64,000 nucleotides of DNA from Kalmanozyma brasiliensis GHG001 (taxonomy: Eukaryota > Basidiomycota > Ustilaginomycetes > Ustilaginales): positions 372,001 to 436,000 of the forward strand of contig NW_015961988.1 in the NCBI RefSeq assembly GCF_000497045.1, written 5' to 3'. Within the stretch, counting starts at the first letter, position 1. Every line of letters begins with the position of its first letter. The notes beneath the pieces are model-generated. The model saw nothing but the letters and a program-made list of their open reading frames with translations. It had not been told where the DNA came from and did not search any database. This document shows positions 1 through 10,359 of the stretch, in pieces. The translations under genes and the position numbers were made by a program.

Positions 1-2496
1 GCTCGTCTTAGGAGCGCTGGTCGCGGCTGGCTTCTGCTGTGGCGCAGGGGCGGCCGAGACTGGGCTGAAGGAGAACGATGTCGAGGGTGCCGGTGCAGCT
101 GACGTTGCTGGCGCCGACGTCGCCGCCGGTGCAGTCGGCTTCAAGAAGGAAAACCCACCGGACGGCGCTGCAACTGTCGAAGGCGCCGAGCTGGCGCCAG
201 GCTTGCTTGTGCTGAACGAGAACCCTGACGACGGCGCTGACGTCTTCGCTGCGCTAGCGCCAAAGTTGAAGTTGGGCTGAGCAACAGCAGGCCCGCGCGA
301 CGGAGCGGGCGCAGCCACCTCCGAGTCGGAGCTGGGCGAGTCGGGCGCTTGGAAAGCAGCCGACAGCGGCGAAGGCTTCTTGGGCTTGGTGGCCGTGTAC
401 TGCGGTGGCAGCAGGTTGGCGGAGACCTTGGCGGCTTTGTTCTCGACGGGAGCTGGCTTGGGTGCGCTGCTCTGCGGTTCCTGCTTGTCCTGCTGCTGAG
501 TCTTGGCCTTGGTGAGCGCTTCCAGTCGGCGCTGCACCTCTTCTGTCTTTTGCAGCTTGCGTTCCTGCTCTGACGGCTGCTCGGCGGCCGGATTTGCGAC
601 GGGCTCTGGCGCACTATTCTTCCCGTTGCGGTGAGGCTCAGGCTGTGGGTCCTCGGCCGGTGCCTTCCTCTTGCTGATCGTCTTGGGCGCCGTGCGCTCG
701 ATCAGGTCGAGCACCGATTCCTTGGGAGGACTGTGCTTCTCCGATGCCTTGGCCGTTTCTCTCGCCTTGGCACGCGTAAGCATCGTTGTGCGAGCGGAGC
801 GACGCACCGGCGCTGCTGTGGCTGCACCAGCCTCAGCGCTTGGCTTGCTCTTTGCAGCCACGGGTGCAGACGACTGATATGGGTTGATGAGCTCTGGCTT
901 GGTGGGAGCACGCACCGGTGGTGTCGTCTTGAGGATGTCTTGAATGGCGCTGGCCGTGCGTGTAGGTACCTTCGGCGGGCTCGTCTTGACGGAGGAAGCG
1001 GCGGTAGCCTCGATCGATGGAGCGGCGCGCTTCAACGGCGATGTTGACGCACTGGTGGCCGATGACGAGGCCGCGATGTCTCTTGCGAGGAGACTGCTTT
1101 GACGAGCCTCTTTCTCGTATGCTGGCGCGAATTGCACCGTCTGAGAAGAACTCAATCCGCGACTGGAAGAAAAGCTCTTCTCAACATCGACGGCGGTACG
1201 ACGGCGCTTGGCCTCTTCGTTGCGAGCCGATGCGTCCTGCGTGTCGTCCACATGTCTGGCGAGCCCTGCGAGATTGGGATCCGTGCTCGATCTGGGCATC
1301 CCTCCGGCGGCTTGCGACTTGGCCATCTCTGCTGCGCGCGATGCGCTGGCCACGACGGGTCGTCGACTCCTCAGCGAAAGGCTGCTCATGCCTGGACCGA
1401 CGTAGATAGGTCGCCTGCTGCGAGCAGACGTCGATGCTCCAGCGAAGCCGAGTTGCGAGGCGGGGGCACGGGGAGCAAGGAACGAGTATGCGCTCGAAGA
1501 GGCGTTCATCTTGTTCGTGCCCGGGTGGAAAAGAGTGTTTGTGCTCTGCGAGTATGGAAAAGCGGGCGGTGCGATGCTGCTGGCTCGAGAGGATGGCGCA
1601 AAGCCGGTCCTTTGCACTTGCGCATATCCTCGACCTTGATTGGAGGTACCAGCGAACTCAGATTCGAGGTTTCGCCCATCTGCCATGCTCTCCTCGATCA
1701 AACGAATGCAGCCTTCGACTTCGACCTCTGTGAGCCCGCCTTGACCGCCGCGCTGCTTTTCGGCGAAGAAGCGGGCCAGCAGGTCATAATTGCGAGACAC
1801 GGGGCTGGTCTGTGTTGGTGGCGCATAAGATGTCGTTGGCAAGGGCGTGGATGACATGACTTCGGGCTGTGCGTTGTTGAATTGTCGACGCAGGCCGGGC
1901 GTGACGAAAGCATCGTTGGCCAAGGGAAGCGTCTTTGGCGGTGCGGCCAATGAGGAGCGTGAGGAGCGACTTGGCGATGGTGGTACTTCTGAGCGTGCGC
2001 TGCGCTGACTGCTCTGCGTATTGGACGAGGCTGGCTGGACAGCAGATGCAGAGAAGCCCTCCTCGGCATCCTCGATCATGCGGTCGTCTGTATCGTCATC
2101 CTCTTCAACTTGATCAAGCTTCGACTCTTGTCGGAGAGGGGTGCCGGCGGGTGGCTCTTGGTCCATGTCCACCTCGTCACCACCTCCTCCGAAAGCAGCC
2201 GAACGCCGGGCCCTGCTGAAGCCGCGGAAGGGACTGATCATGGAGAAGATCTCGCGCAGCATCATGGGCGAGCTTGTCCGCGATGTTGGCGTGCGGGGGC
2301 CGAGAGTAAGTGCAGAGGATGTCGGTGCCTTGGTCGGCGTCCTCGCATAGGGAGAGGGTCGTGTCGGTGTCTTTGGAGCTGGCTCTGTCGAAGTGAGAGC
2401 AGAAGATGAAGAGGAAGCAGGCTCGTCTTTGCGACTGGATGAGGATCCAGCAGCAGCAGCCGCTGCCGCCGTGCGAGTGTGTCTAGATGGCCCCAT
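1..2496 (-). CDS. FG nucleoporin, nuclear-basket type (Nup1/Nup60/Nup153-like), partial
   Basis: An open frame starts at the ATG at 2494-2496 (A at -3, G at +4) and stays open to the left edge, giving 832 visible residues without a stop. The N-terminus has a polyalanine and serine run, then an Arg/hydrophobic segment (residues about 79-98, core FSMISPFRGFSRARR) that could form the membrane-binding amphipathic helix of basket nucleoporins. Residues about 361-372 read RRPIYVGPGMSS, resembling the linker motif of the Nup153/Nup1/Nup60 group. After long Ser/Pro/Ala/Lys-rich disorder, FxFG-type repeats begin near residue 743 (FNFG, GFSFS, GFSFL, SFSFS). Such proteins line the nuclear face of the pore and bind karyopherins. 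The C-terminus is outside the window. The FG repeats are seen directly; assignment to the basket class is inference. Confidence 0.72.
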   Translation of the reverse strand, partial: MGPSRHTRTAAAAAAAGSSSSRKDEPASSSSSALTSTEPAPKTPTRPSPYARTPTKAPTSSALTLGPRTPTSRTSSPMMLREIFSMISPFRGFSRARRSAAFGGGGDEVDMDQEPPAGTPLRQESKLDQVEEDDDTDDRMIEDAEEGFSASAVQPASSNTQSSQRSARSEVPPSPSRSSRSSLAAPPKTLPLANDAFVTPGLRRQFNNAQPEVMSSTPLPTTSYAPPTQTSPVSRNYDLLARFFAEKQRGGQGGLTEVEVEGCIRLIEESMADGRNLESEFAGTSNQGRGYAQVQRTGFAPSSRASSIAPPAFPYSQSTNTLFHPGTNKMNASSSAYSFLAPRAPASQLGFAGASTSARSRRPIYVGPGMSSLSLRSRRPVVASASRAAEMAKSQAAGGMPRSSTDPNLAGLARHVDDTQDASARNEEAKRRRTAVDVEKSFSSSRGLSSSQTVQFAPAYEKEARQSSLLARDIAASSSATSASTSPLKRAAPSIEATAASSVKTSPPKVPTRTASAIQDILKTTPPVRAPTKPELINPYQSSAPVAAKSKPSAEAGAATAAPVRRSARTTMLTRAKARETAKASEKHSPPKESVLDLIERTAPKTISKRKAPAEDPQPEPHRNGKNSAPEPVANPAAEQPSEQERKLQKTEEVQRRLEALTKAKTQQQDKQEPQSSAPKPAPVENKAAKVSANLLPPQYTATKPKKPSPLSAAFQAPDSPSSDSEVAAPAPSRGPAVAQPNFNFGASAAKTSAPSSGFSFSTSKPGASSAPSTVAAPSGGFSFLKPTAPAATSAPATSAAPAPSTSFSFSPVSAAPAPQQKPAATSAPKTS

Positions 2497-3178
2497 GTTT
2501 GCAGTTCAAGCAAGCAAATGAAGTGGGCGGGTTTGTCTGCGCGGAACTGTGCTGAACAAGTCGAATGCGATTGCTGCTGCTGATCTTGTGCGAGCTGATG
2601 AGGGTGTGACACGACGCACAATAGGGTTCGAAGACAACCGAAATGAAGTGCGCATGCATTTAGAAGCTGATGCTGCTTAGACGATACCGCAGACCATGCG
2701 CATGGGCGACTTTACAGCGCGTCGTTGCGGCACGAAGATCCTGGCCGCTCGTGCAGAGCGAGGGCGAAACGAAGACTTGAGGTGCTCGACGGAAGTGTAG
2801 CTAGTTGCAGTGAGAAGCTAAGGAGCCCTTCGTCGATGACGAGCGGACGAGGTTGTTTTTTCCAGCTGGAGGCTCAAGAAGATCGCTGATCGGTCGCCTG
2901 ATTCTGCCTGATTTTCAGTCTTCTTTTTTTCTCTCGCACGGACGGTGAGAACAACACTTCGACATCGACGCTTGCCAGATCAGCACGGCTCTTCATCTTC
3001 ACTTTGACTATGGGCCGTGGCCAAGTAACAGCAATGACTGTTCTTTCGCAAGCAAGAAGAGATCCTACACATTCGCATACGTCCGTGGAAAGTAAAGAGA
3101 GTCCATGGTAGAGATTCGCACAGTGAAGGGTGACTAACGAAAGAAGGGTGACTAACGAAAGCATACAACTCGAAACCA
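2497..3178. other. Intergenic: nucleoporin promoter and 3' flank of the DUF2408 gene
   Basis: No credible gene. The left part is the upstream region of the minus-strand nucleoporin gene. The right part is the 3' flank of the DUF2408 gene and holds a perfect 2 x 18 bp tandem repeat, listed separately. Confidence 0.6.
3125..3160. repeat. Perfect tandem repeat, 2 x 18 bp, with an AP-1-like heptamer
   Basis: The unit GAAGGGTGACTAACGAAA occurs twice head to tail at 3125-3142 and 3143-3160. Each unit contains TGACTAA, whose complement TTAGTCA matches a Yap1/Pap1-type response element. It lies 19 bp beyond the stop codon of the DUF2408 gene and about 630 bp upstream of the nucleoporin start, so it may be 3' UTR or a distal promoter element. 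Confidence 0.8.
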
Positions 3179-5596
3179 CTATGCGTTGCTGTTGCTGTTG
3201 CTAGCATCCAGCGAGCTCGACAAGACATCGTTGATCGAGCTGCCCTGGAATCCTTGAGCCAGCGCATCGATCTGCGTGCCCATCCCCGGTCCTGATCGCT
3301 TCTGCTCCTCCAGAATGCCCGGCGCAGGAATGGCGAGGGGTGCAGCGCCCGCAGGCAGACGTTCCACCGCCTCGGCTGACAGCTCCTGCGATGGCTGCGA
3401 CTGCAGCTGGACGGGAGAGAGACTGTTCAAGGGCGGTGTCGAGCTGGCCTGCATCATAGCGCTGAGGGAGGCCATCTTGCCATCAGCAGCATTGGTGGGA
3501 GGCGAGCGCGAGCTGAGCCCCGTCAGATCGCCCACGCCGTCGCGGAAGTCGCGGCCGATCTTTTGGGAGCGGATCTGCGAGGCAGTAGGCGATGGGCCGC
3601 CAGCCAGCACGGCGGAAGAGGCTACAGATGCTGCCGTCGAGTCCGCTTCAGAGTTGGCGACCGTCGAGGGCGAGGCGGACATTGGGACCGAAAAGGCAGT
3701 TGTGGTGGTCGGCACGGCCATACTGTCGGGGTATGGCGCCTCGGCCGCGATAGCGTCGGCCGCTTCGGGCACGGGCACAGCACGCAAGGTGGAAGCGCTC
3801 GAGCTGGAGATGCTGCCGTGACCGCCCATGGGAACCGAGGGCGTCGTGGTCGTCGGTGTCGGAAGCGGCGTCATCGATTGGAATCCGCTGCCGAATCCAC
3901 CACTCTCACGCCCTGCGATGCTCGACGTCGTGCTTGGATGTCGCGAAGGCGCCGCCGAGTTAGGCCTCGTCGCTGGCTGGTCCGGCGAGGCCATACCGAT
4001 CATCGGTCCTCCCCGTGCCAGCAATGCCTGTCGAACCATGTCCGCCGATGCACCCCCCGCATCCGCGTCGTCCTCGCTGTCCGACGCGGCAGATTCGCAT
4101 CCCGACACACTTGCGCTCGATGCCGTGTCGCCATCCCAGACATCCTCCTCCTCGTCGTCATCATCGTCGTCCTCGCGATTGAGCATCTCCTCAATGGTCT
4201 GTTCTACCTCCTCGTACTGAGCACGCAGGATCGCTTGGCCCTCTGGCACACTGCCATCGCGTCCGAGCCACTTGCGCACCCCCGTGTCGTTGCCGTCCTT
4301 GTCGAGCACCTTGCTCCGCATGTTGTCGATCTGGTGCAGTGCCAATCGGTACGGGTACAAATCGCGCATGGTGAAAGGACCGCCGTACTTGGACACCTCC
4401 TTGAGGCACTTGGACACGGTGGATAGCTTGTTGCTGATGGGCATGAGCTCTTCCGAGATGGGCTCGGACGACGCCACCAGTCGGTAAATGAGACCGTAAC
4501 ATCGTCGCAGCAGGTACAGAAGCACCAGCTGGCCTTCGGGCTGCTTGCCCTCGGAATCGACAAACTTGCCATTGACTCGCAATCGATCGATCTCCTTGAG
4601 CGTCACCTGGTAGTTCCAGAGGTCGGTCTCGCGCAGCGTCCATCGATGCGTCAATACGAGGTGCTCGAGCTGCGACTTGATCTCGACGAGTCGGTCGTAG
4701 ATCGGCTGCAGCGTCATGGGGACTTCGTCGTTGCGCACCGTCATGTCGTGGCAGATCTCGAAGCACTCCTCCAGCAAACCAACGAGAATGGCTTGACCGG
4801 CTGGCACCGAGCTACCGCCTGGACCCAAGAACTTGCCATCGACACGCTTCGCATCAATCTTTCGAAGCTCTTCCTGCAGCTGCTTGATCTCCGCACGTGC
4901 CGGCTTGGGCTTGGCTGCTGCCGCGGCGAGTTGTCGACGAATGGAAATGATCTTCTGATGGATAGGCACGAGCTCGACGGAAAGCACCTTGAGCGTGCTC
5001 TCGAGCTTGCGGAGCATCGTCCCGCACACCTCGAGTTTGCGCGTCATGAGCTTGGTAAGCTGCGGAGGATGACGTCCGCCTTCGCCGTCCTTGCGAATGA
5101 TCTCTCGGAGCTCGGAGAGACGTGCGCCAAATGGTTGAAGGTCGGCCTCAGTGTAGATGCCGGACTCTTGCAGATGATCCAGCAATTGCTTCATACAGCC
5201 GAGTTGAGAAAACGTCGCTGGGCTTTCTCGACTGCGCCCGATGGTGAGGAAGAAGAGACTGAGCAGGGAGAAGACGTCGTTAAGGGTGGTATCGACCCGG
5301 TTCTGCTGAAGCACGGGCGAGTCGTCGGAACCGCCGGCCGCAGTCTGATCGGCTTGCTCGACTTGGTCCGAAGAAGAGCTGGCAGCGGCAGCGTCCTGAG
5401 CGTTGGCCTGCTGCTCGTCTCGTACAGCATTGAGCTTGGTCACCTGCTTGATGACTTGCTGATATAGCTGCTGGACATCCTGGGATCGAATGAACTCGGA
5501 GCTGTCCTTCTTCAATGCTGTGAGCCTGTTTCGGATGTTGATAAGCGCCTCAAGGATGGGGAGCTCCTCGTGCGGAATGCTCGACATGGACGACAT
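3179..5596 (-). CDS. DUF2408 / UPF0662 family protein
   Basis: A single exon of 805 residues. The ATG at 5594-5596 has A at -3, and a second in-frame ATG follows three codons later. The N-terminal half (residues 1-470) has the look of the DUF2408/UPF0662 family found across fungi: helical segments with repeated phrases such as LPILEALINIRNRL, a KLEVCGTMLRKLESTL helix, and repeated WNYQVTLKEIDRLRVNGKF-like units followed by G-x-x-P-x-GQ motifs. An acidic run (REDDDDDDEEEDVWDGD) sits near residue 475. The rest is Ser/Thr/Pro/Ala-rich and probably disordered. No catalytic motif is visible and the molecular role of the family is unknown to me. It is followed downstream by the nucleoporin gene on the same strand. 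Confidence 0.85.
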   Translation of the reverse strand: MSSMSSIPHEELPILEALINIRNRLTALKKDSSEFIRSQDVQQLYQQVIKQVTKLNAVRDEQQANAQDAAAASSSSDQVEQADQTAAGGSDDSPVLQQNRVDTTLNDVFSLLSLFFLTIGRSRESPATFSQLGCMKQLLDHLQESGIYTEADLQPFGARLSELREIIRKDGEGGRHPPQLTKLMTRKLEVCGTMLRKLESTLKVLSVELVPIHQKIISIRRQLAAAAAKPKPARAEIKQLQEELRKIDAKRVDGKFLGPGGSSVPAGQAILVGLLEECFEICHDMTVRNDEVPMTLQPIYDRLVEIKSQLEHLVLTHRWTLRETDLWNYQVTLKEIDRLRVNGKFVDSEGKQPEGQLVLLYLLRRCYGLIYRLVASSEPISEELMPISNKLSTVSKCLKEVSKYGGPFTMRDLYPYRLALHQIDNMRSKVLDKDGNDTGVRKWLGRDGSVPEGQAILRAQYEEVEQTIEEMLNREDDDDDDEEEDVWDGDTASSASVSGCESAASDSEDDADAGGASADMVRQALLARGGPMIGMASPDQPATRPNSAAPSRHPSTTSSIAGRESGGFGSGFQSMTPLPTPTTTTPSVPMGGHGSISSSSASTLRAVPVPEAADAIAAEAPYPDSMAVPTTTTAFSVPMSASPSTVANSEADSTAASVASSAVLAGGPSPTASQIRSQKIGRDFRDGVGDLTGLSSRSPPTNAADGKMASLSAMMQASSTPPLNSLSPVQLQSQPSQELSAEAVERLPAGAAPLAIPAPGILEEQKRSGPGMGTQIDALAQGFQGSSINDVLSSSLDASNSNSNA

Positions 5597-6392
5597 GATG
5601 GGCGCGGCCGAAGTGTTGGCAATAAGTGCGGGTCAATCCTTTCCGTGGGGATGAAGATGGTCGCAGCGAGCCTCCCGCAGTGCGCTGCCAAATTAGATGA
5701 GCGTCCCAAGAGCCGTTGCCGCGGATGTGGTGGAATCGACGCTGCAGTGCTGACGACTGTTGGTGAAACGTTGTCGGCGCTCCGAGACGAATGCGATCTC
5801 CTTCAGCGAATTGATGATGGTGGACTGGGTTGCCGGAGCGGAGGGATCTGCAAACTGAGCCTCAACGCGTGAAAGTGAGACTGGACTGAGTGGACGGTGT
5901 TAGCTGCGGATAGCGCTGAGGTCCACGGCACGGATGAGCGAGCAGAGAAGCGTGTTTCCTTGCAGGTGAAACAAAAGAGCGTGATAAGCCGAGCAGTGCC
6001 GACGTCGTAGTGTTGTGTGTGATGTGATGAGATGAGGGAAGTGATGGTTTGTGTGGAAGCCGCGGAGGTGTCGATCTCAATTTGGTGAAGCCGAATCACG
6101 GAAGCGGTCGAGCGTAGCTAATTTCGGCACGAGCTGCAGGTCTGCGTGTTCCAGAAGGCTCTGCTCAGCCGCCCTTCCACGCCGCGGTTTGAAAATGCAC
6201 ACTCCATCCTCGAGCTCTTCTGAAAGCTCATCTTCCCTTCAATACCACTCAGTCTGATTCAAGTCACCGCACACACACGTCTCATACCGAGGACGGGATC
6301 GATGGTTTGCAATGACCGCATCGACACGATGATCCAGTCGGTAGCTATGGCTCTCCGAGACTGAAGCAAATTCTGCGCGACGTCGAGCCAGA
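5597..6392. other. Intergenic: DUF2408 promoter and ABC transporter 3' flank
   Basis: No gene seen. Short frames on both strands have no family resemblance. On the minus strand the stretch next to the DUF2408 start is CT-rich, as is usual for a fungal 5' leader. Confidence 0.6.
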
Positions 6393-9300
6393 TCAGTCGC
6401 TCGACCTCTTCTGCTTCTCCTTCTCCCTACGCTTGGCATTCTTCTTGCGGTTCGCTTGCCTCTTCTTATCGTCCTTGCTGAGTGTACCGCTGTTTGCCAG
6501 GTCCGACCCCGAGGGCGAGTCGTCCTGCACCGACTCCGACCCGCTGCGGCTCATGCTCGCCGGCGTCGGCGCCGACTCGACCATGAGATGGTCCTTGTTG
6601 CCTTTTGCTTCCTGATTCGACGAGGCGTCTGGCTGCGTCTTCTGAGCCAGCTCGGCAGCGGCCTGGATCTCGGTCTGCTCGGGCGCTGCTTCCGATCCGC
6701 TGTTCGCTGCTGTGGAGGACGACTCTGCATCCGCCGCAGTACTGCTGTTGCTGCCATTCGGCGCCTGCTCAACGCCTTGAATCGGGTTCTCTGGCTCGCC
6801 AGTGACGGCAGGCGGAACAATGCCAAGCAGACCCGGCTGCGCCTCCACCGACTTTACGTCTTCCTTCTTGGCTTCAGCCTCGACCTTGACCTCGCGACTC
6901 GCCTCCTGAGCCGCCGCTGCCGCCTCCTGCTCCTTCTGCGTCTTGATCTGCTGCTCCCACATCTTGCTGTACAGTCCCTCGCGTGCGATCAGGTCGGCAT
7001 GCGAGCCGACCTCGACCACACGACCCGCGTCCATGACGATGATGGTGTCGCAGTTGATGATGGTGGAGAGACGATGTGCGATGGTCAGGCTGGATCGGCC
7101 CTGCATGAGATTGTTCAGCGCCGACTGCAATTGACGCTCTGTCTGGCTGTCAAGTGCCGATGTTGCTTCATCGAGCAGCAAGATGGGAGGGTTCTTGAGG
7201 ATGGTCCGCGCGATGGCGACACGTTGCTTCTCACCACCGGACAGACGGACACCGCGCTCGCCGACGACAGTGCCGTAGCCATCCGGGAAGCCCTGGATGC
7301 GGTCGTGGATCTGAGCAGCGAGGGCTGCAGCCTCGACTGCCTCGTCTGATGCCTTGGTGTCGCCGTACAGGATGTTGGTGCGGATGTCGTTGTTGAACAG
7401 CGAAGGCTCTTGCGGCACGACACCGATGGCACGTCGGAGCGATCGCTGCGTCACATGGCGGATGTCTTGACCATCGATGAGGATTCGTCCGGATTGTATG
7501 TCGTAGAAGCGGTAGAGCAGACGCAGAACCGATGACTTGCCTGCACCAGATTCGCCGACCAGGGCCACGCTCGAATGACGGTCGATCTTGAAACTCAATC
7601 CCTTGAGCGCCTCCACCTTGCCGTCGTACGAGAAACGCACGTCCTGGAATTCGATGATACCATCCGTGACGACGAGGTCCTTGGCATCCGGCAGATCCTT
7701 GACTTCCGTCTTCTCCTCGAGCAGCGTCATGAGCTTGTCGGTGTCGACGAGGTTCTGCTGCACCACGCGGTATAGAGTGCCGAGCATGGACAAGGGCGAG
7801 TAGACTTGCTGGAGGTAGGTGACAAAGACGACAAACTGCGAGCTGGTCGTCTCGCCGCGCACGACACTGCCAGCGGCAAGCATGATGGTGAAGAGCGTAC
7901 CGAAAGACAGGATGAGGTTCTGCACCATGTTGAGCATGTTGAGACTGCCGATCACCTTGAATTCGGTCTTTTGGTATTCCTGCAGAGCACTGCGGAAGCG
8001 CTCGGCCTCGTACGATTCGTTCGAGTAGCACTTGACGGTCTCCCAGTTCATGAGCACATCGGCTGAGATGGCGCGGCAGATCGAGTCCTTGTTGTTCATA
8101 GCTCGGCGAAGTCCCGTCCTCCAGGTGGTGAGCTGGACGCTGACCCACGTGTACGCGACCATGACCACAAAGAGCGCAATGCCGATGGCGGGGCTGTAGG
8201 TGCGCGTCATGTAGAACATGGCGACAAAGATGTCGATAAAGACGGGAAGCAGGCTGAAGAGGAGGTACTGGAAGAAATTGTTGATGGCGCTGCCACGATC
8301 GAGGATCCGCAGCACCTCGCCGGTCTTCTTCTTGGTGTGAAAGGACATGCTGAGGTTGAGCAGATGCTCGAAGGCCATCATGCTCATCATGCGGTCCGAG
8401 TACTGCTCCACGGGCACCCAGAGGATGTTCTGCAAAACGCTGAGCAAGCTTCCGGAGCCTTGCAGCATCTTGAGGCCAGAGTAGAGGACGACGTCCCACC
8501 AGGGCGAGGCGCCGGTGGAAAGGTCTTCGACGAGCTTACCGAGGGCGAGTGGGGTGAAGAAGTTGACGACGCGCGCTGCAAAGAGAAGGATGACGCAGGC
8601 GACCGCAATGAGCTGTAGGCGGAGCGACTTGGAAGGCCAGAGGTAAGGGAAGAGGAATTTGATGCGGTAGAGGAAGACCTTAAAGGTGGGGGGCGGCGGT
8701 ACTGCAGCGACGGTGAGACCCATAGAGGCATTTGGATCGCGGTTGGGCGTCTGTGTACCCGAGTTGGCAGCCGACTTTTGCTTTGCGTTGCCGTTGACGT
8801 TGACGGTGGTGCTAGTAGCGCCGTACGAAGGGGTGGCAGAGGAGCCTGGAGCTTGGAGAAGGCCGGTCGACTCGCTGTTCGTGGTCGGCGCCGAGCGTGG
8901 CTGCGCAGAAGAAGAAGAGGGACCGCTGGTGGCAGCCTCGTTGGCCAGCTCGGCAGCACGCACGAAGCGAACACGGTCCCATGACAAGGCGAGGATGAGC
9001 ACGGGATAGAGAAGCAAGAGTCGGAGGATGATGAGTCCGAGTTGGGCGATGGACCACGGACTGGTGGAAGGAAGGTCTCGACGCTCCTTGGGAATCATGT
9101 AGAAGACGAGAAGCAAGATATCGGCGATGGCGCCCACGGTGAGGGACCAAGCCGACTTGCCTCTGCCGTACTTGCCCCTGCCTCGCACCTTTTCCTCCCA
9201 CAGTGCAGCAATGACTATCGAGCCCCATGCCAGCAGACCGCCGAGAGCTTGCACGTCGACGGCGGCCCAGAGGTAGAGATCGGGCTGCCATTCTTTGGGA

Positions 9301-9662
9301 GGCAGCACGGCTCGAAGAATGATGAGGACGCCTGAGATGAAGAAGGTGGCAGCTAGGCCGAGCTGAGCGGACTGCGTCAAGAGACGGCGGCGTGATCGAA
9401 CTGGCACGATGACGGGTGTTGGCTGTGGTGCGTCGTCATCATCTTCGCGACTTGCCTCCGCGCGCAGCTGTTCGTAGTCGGATCGTTGCGAATGCAAGCG
9501 GCGAGCCAGAAATTGTTTTGCAGGATCGAGCAGAACCGAAACGAGGGCAATGAGGAGAATGGCGAATGGCTGGAGGATTCGGAGGCTGAGGAGAGCCAGC
9601 TCATAGTTGACGTCGGTTGTCGTTGCGAGTAGCGCGAATGGTGAAGAGCCCAGCGCTGACAT
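6393..9662 (-). CDS. hmt1: HMT1-type vacuolar half-size ABC transporter (ABCB, heavy-metal tolerance)
   Basis: 1089 residues from the ATG at 9660-9662 (A at -3). The frame continues to an upstream ATG at 9842, but those 60 residues look like translated leader and that ATG has T at -3. The order is an N-terminal hydrophobic TMD0 of about five segments (residues 15-240), a linker, a six-helix ABC exporter domain (about 330-640), then one nucleotide-binding domain: Walker A GESGAGKSS near residue 700, signature LSGGEKQRVAIARTI near 805, Walker B ILLLDEATSALD near 827 and an AHRLST switch. This TMD0-TMD-NBD layout is that of S. pombe Hmt1, a vacuolar transporter for Cd tolerance and phytochelatin/glutathione conjugates. 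The C-terminal 200 residues are a charged tail ending in a Lys/Arg-rich cluster. It is divergent from the aminotransferase gene. The metal role is inferred from the family. Confidence 0.88.
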   Translation of the reverse strand: MSALGSSPFALLATTTDVNYELALLSLRILQPFAILLIALVSVLLDPAKQFLARRLHSQRSDYEQLRAEASREDDDDAPQPTPVIVPVRSRRRLLTQSAQLGLAATFFISGVLIILRAVLPPKEWQPDLYLWAAVDVQALGGLLAWGSIVIAALWEEKVRGRGKYGRGKSAWSLTVGAIADILLLVFYMIPKERRDLPSTSPWSIAQLGLIILRLLLLYPVLILALSWDRVRFVRAAELANEAATSGPSSSSAQPRSAPTTNSESTGLLQAPGSSATPSYGATSTTVNVNGNAKQKSAANSGTQTPNRDPNASMGLTVAAVPPPPTFKVFLYRIKFLFPYLWPSKSLRLQLIAVACVILLFAARVVNFFTPLALGKLVEDLSTGASPWWDVVLYSGLKMLQGSGSLLSVLQNILWVPVEQYSDRMMSMMAFEHLLNLSMSFHTKKKTGEVLRILDRGSAINNFFQYLLFSLLPVFIDIFVAMFYMTRTYSPAIGIALFVVMVAYTWVSVQLTTWRTGLRRAMNNKDSICRAISADVLMNWETVKCYSNESYEAERFRSALQEYQKTEFKVIGSLNMLNMVQNLILSFGTLFTIMLAAGSVVRGETTSSQFVVFVTYLQQVYSPLSMLGTLYRVVQQNLVDTDKLMTLLEEKTEVKDLPDAKDLVVTDGIIEFQDVRFSYDGKVEALKGLSFKIDRHSSVALVGESGAGKSSVLRLLYRFYDIQSGRILIDGQDIRHVTQRSLRRAIGVVPQEPSLFNNDIRTNILYGDTKASDEAVEAAALAAQIHDRIQGFPDGYGTVVGERGVRLSGGEKQRVAIARTILKNPPILLLDEATSALDSQTERQLQSALNNLMQGRSSLTIAHRLSTIINCDTIIVMDAGRVVEVGSHADLIAREGLYSKMWEQQIKTQKEQEAAAAAQEASREVKVEAEAKKEDVKSVEAQPGLLGIVPPAVTGEPENPIQGVEQAPNGSNSSTAADAESSSTAANSGSEAAPEQTEIQAAAELAQKTQPDASSNQEAKGNKDHLMVESAPTPASMSRSGSESVQDDSPSGSDLANSGTLSKDDKKRQANRKKNAKRREKEKQKRSSD

Positions 9663-10359
9663 CTTGAAGTACGCCTGGCAGGGCTGGATGGCCAATCCAC
9701 GAGTCGACCAACACCACCGTCCTTCGCTGTCCGAGAGCGTCCCTTCCGGTTTCCAAATGGACGAGCGAAGATGAGTCGGTTGACGACTGCTTGAGCTTGA
9801 GTTTGTTGATATGAAGCAAGGTATCGAGAGCCTGAGCTCCATGAATTGAGCTGGGTCCCTGAGTCCTCACAAGCGAAGTGTCACTTACACCCCTGGGCTG
9901 AGCCAACACTCTCTCACGACTTCATAAGCCAAAGCTGTTCACACGCAACCTTCTTGATCGCCAACTTTTTGCAAGTGCAGCTGGGCACTCCACCTTGACT
10001 TGATTGGCTCCCTCGTGTTGCTCTTCTCGTCCAATTCCGGAGACCGCGGCGCCCTTTTTGCCTCGAGGAGTGTGAGATTCCCATTACCACAGAAAAAACA
10101 AATCATGCGCGGCACGGACCCTGTGTCTGTTGGTGAGCCCTGCTGAGCTTTCCGGCCGCCGGCTGTGCGCTGCAGCGTGATATCTTCTGACATGGAGTGA
10201 GCATTTGGCCGTGCCGAGCTCCGTGCCGGGACCCTGCACGGCCTCTTGTTCGAAGCGCACGTTGCTTCAGCGAGCGAAGCTTTAAGTAGAGCCGGCCTTC
10301 CCTCCTCCTTTTCCTCTCCCACCCCCGTCTCCTCTACCGCCTCTGCTCATCGCGCCACC
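9663..10359. other. Divergent promoter region, ABC transporter / aminotransferase
   Basis: Upstream of genes on both strands. CT-rich on the plus strand just before the aminotransferase ATG (10290-10345). No further gene is supported. Confidence 0.6.

Noticed and set aside
9663..9842. A 60-residue N-terminal extension of the ABC transporter
   Set aside because: In frame and started by ATG, but that ATG has T at -3 and the peptide is Ser/Thr/Trp-rich with no targeting pattern. The next ATG has A at -3 and leads into the first membrane span. Kept as an alternative only.
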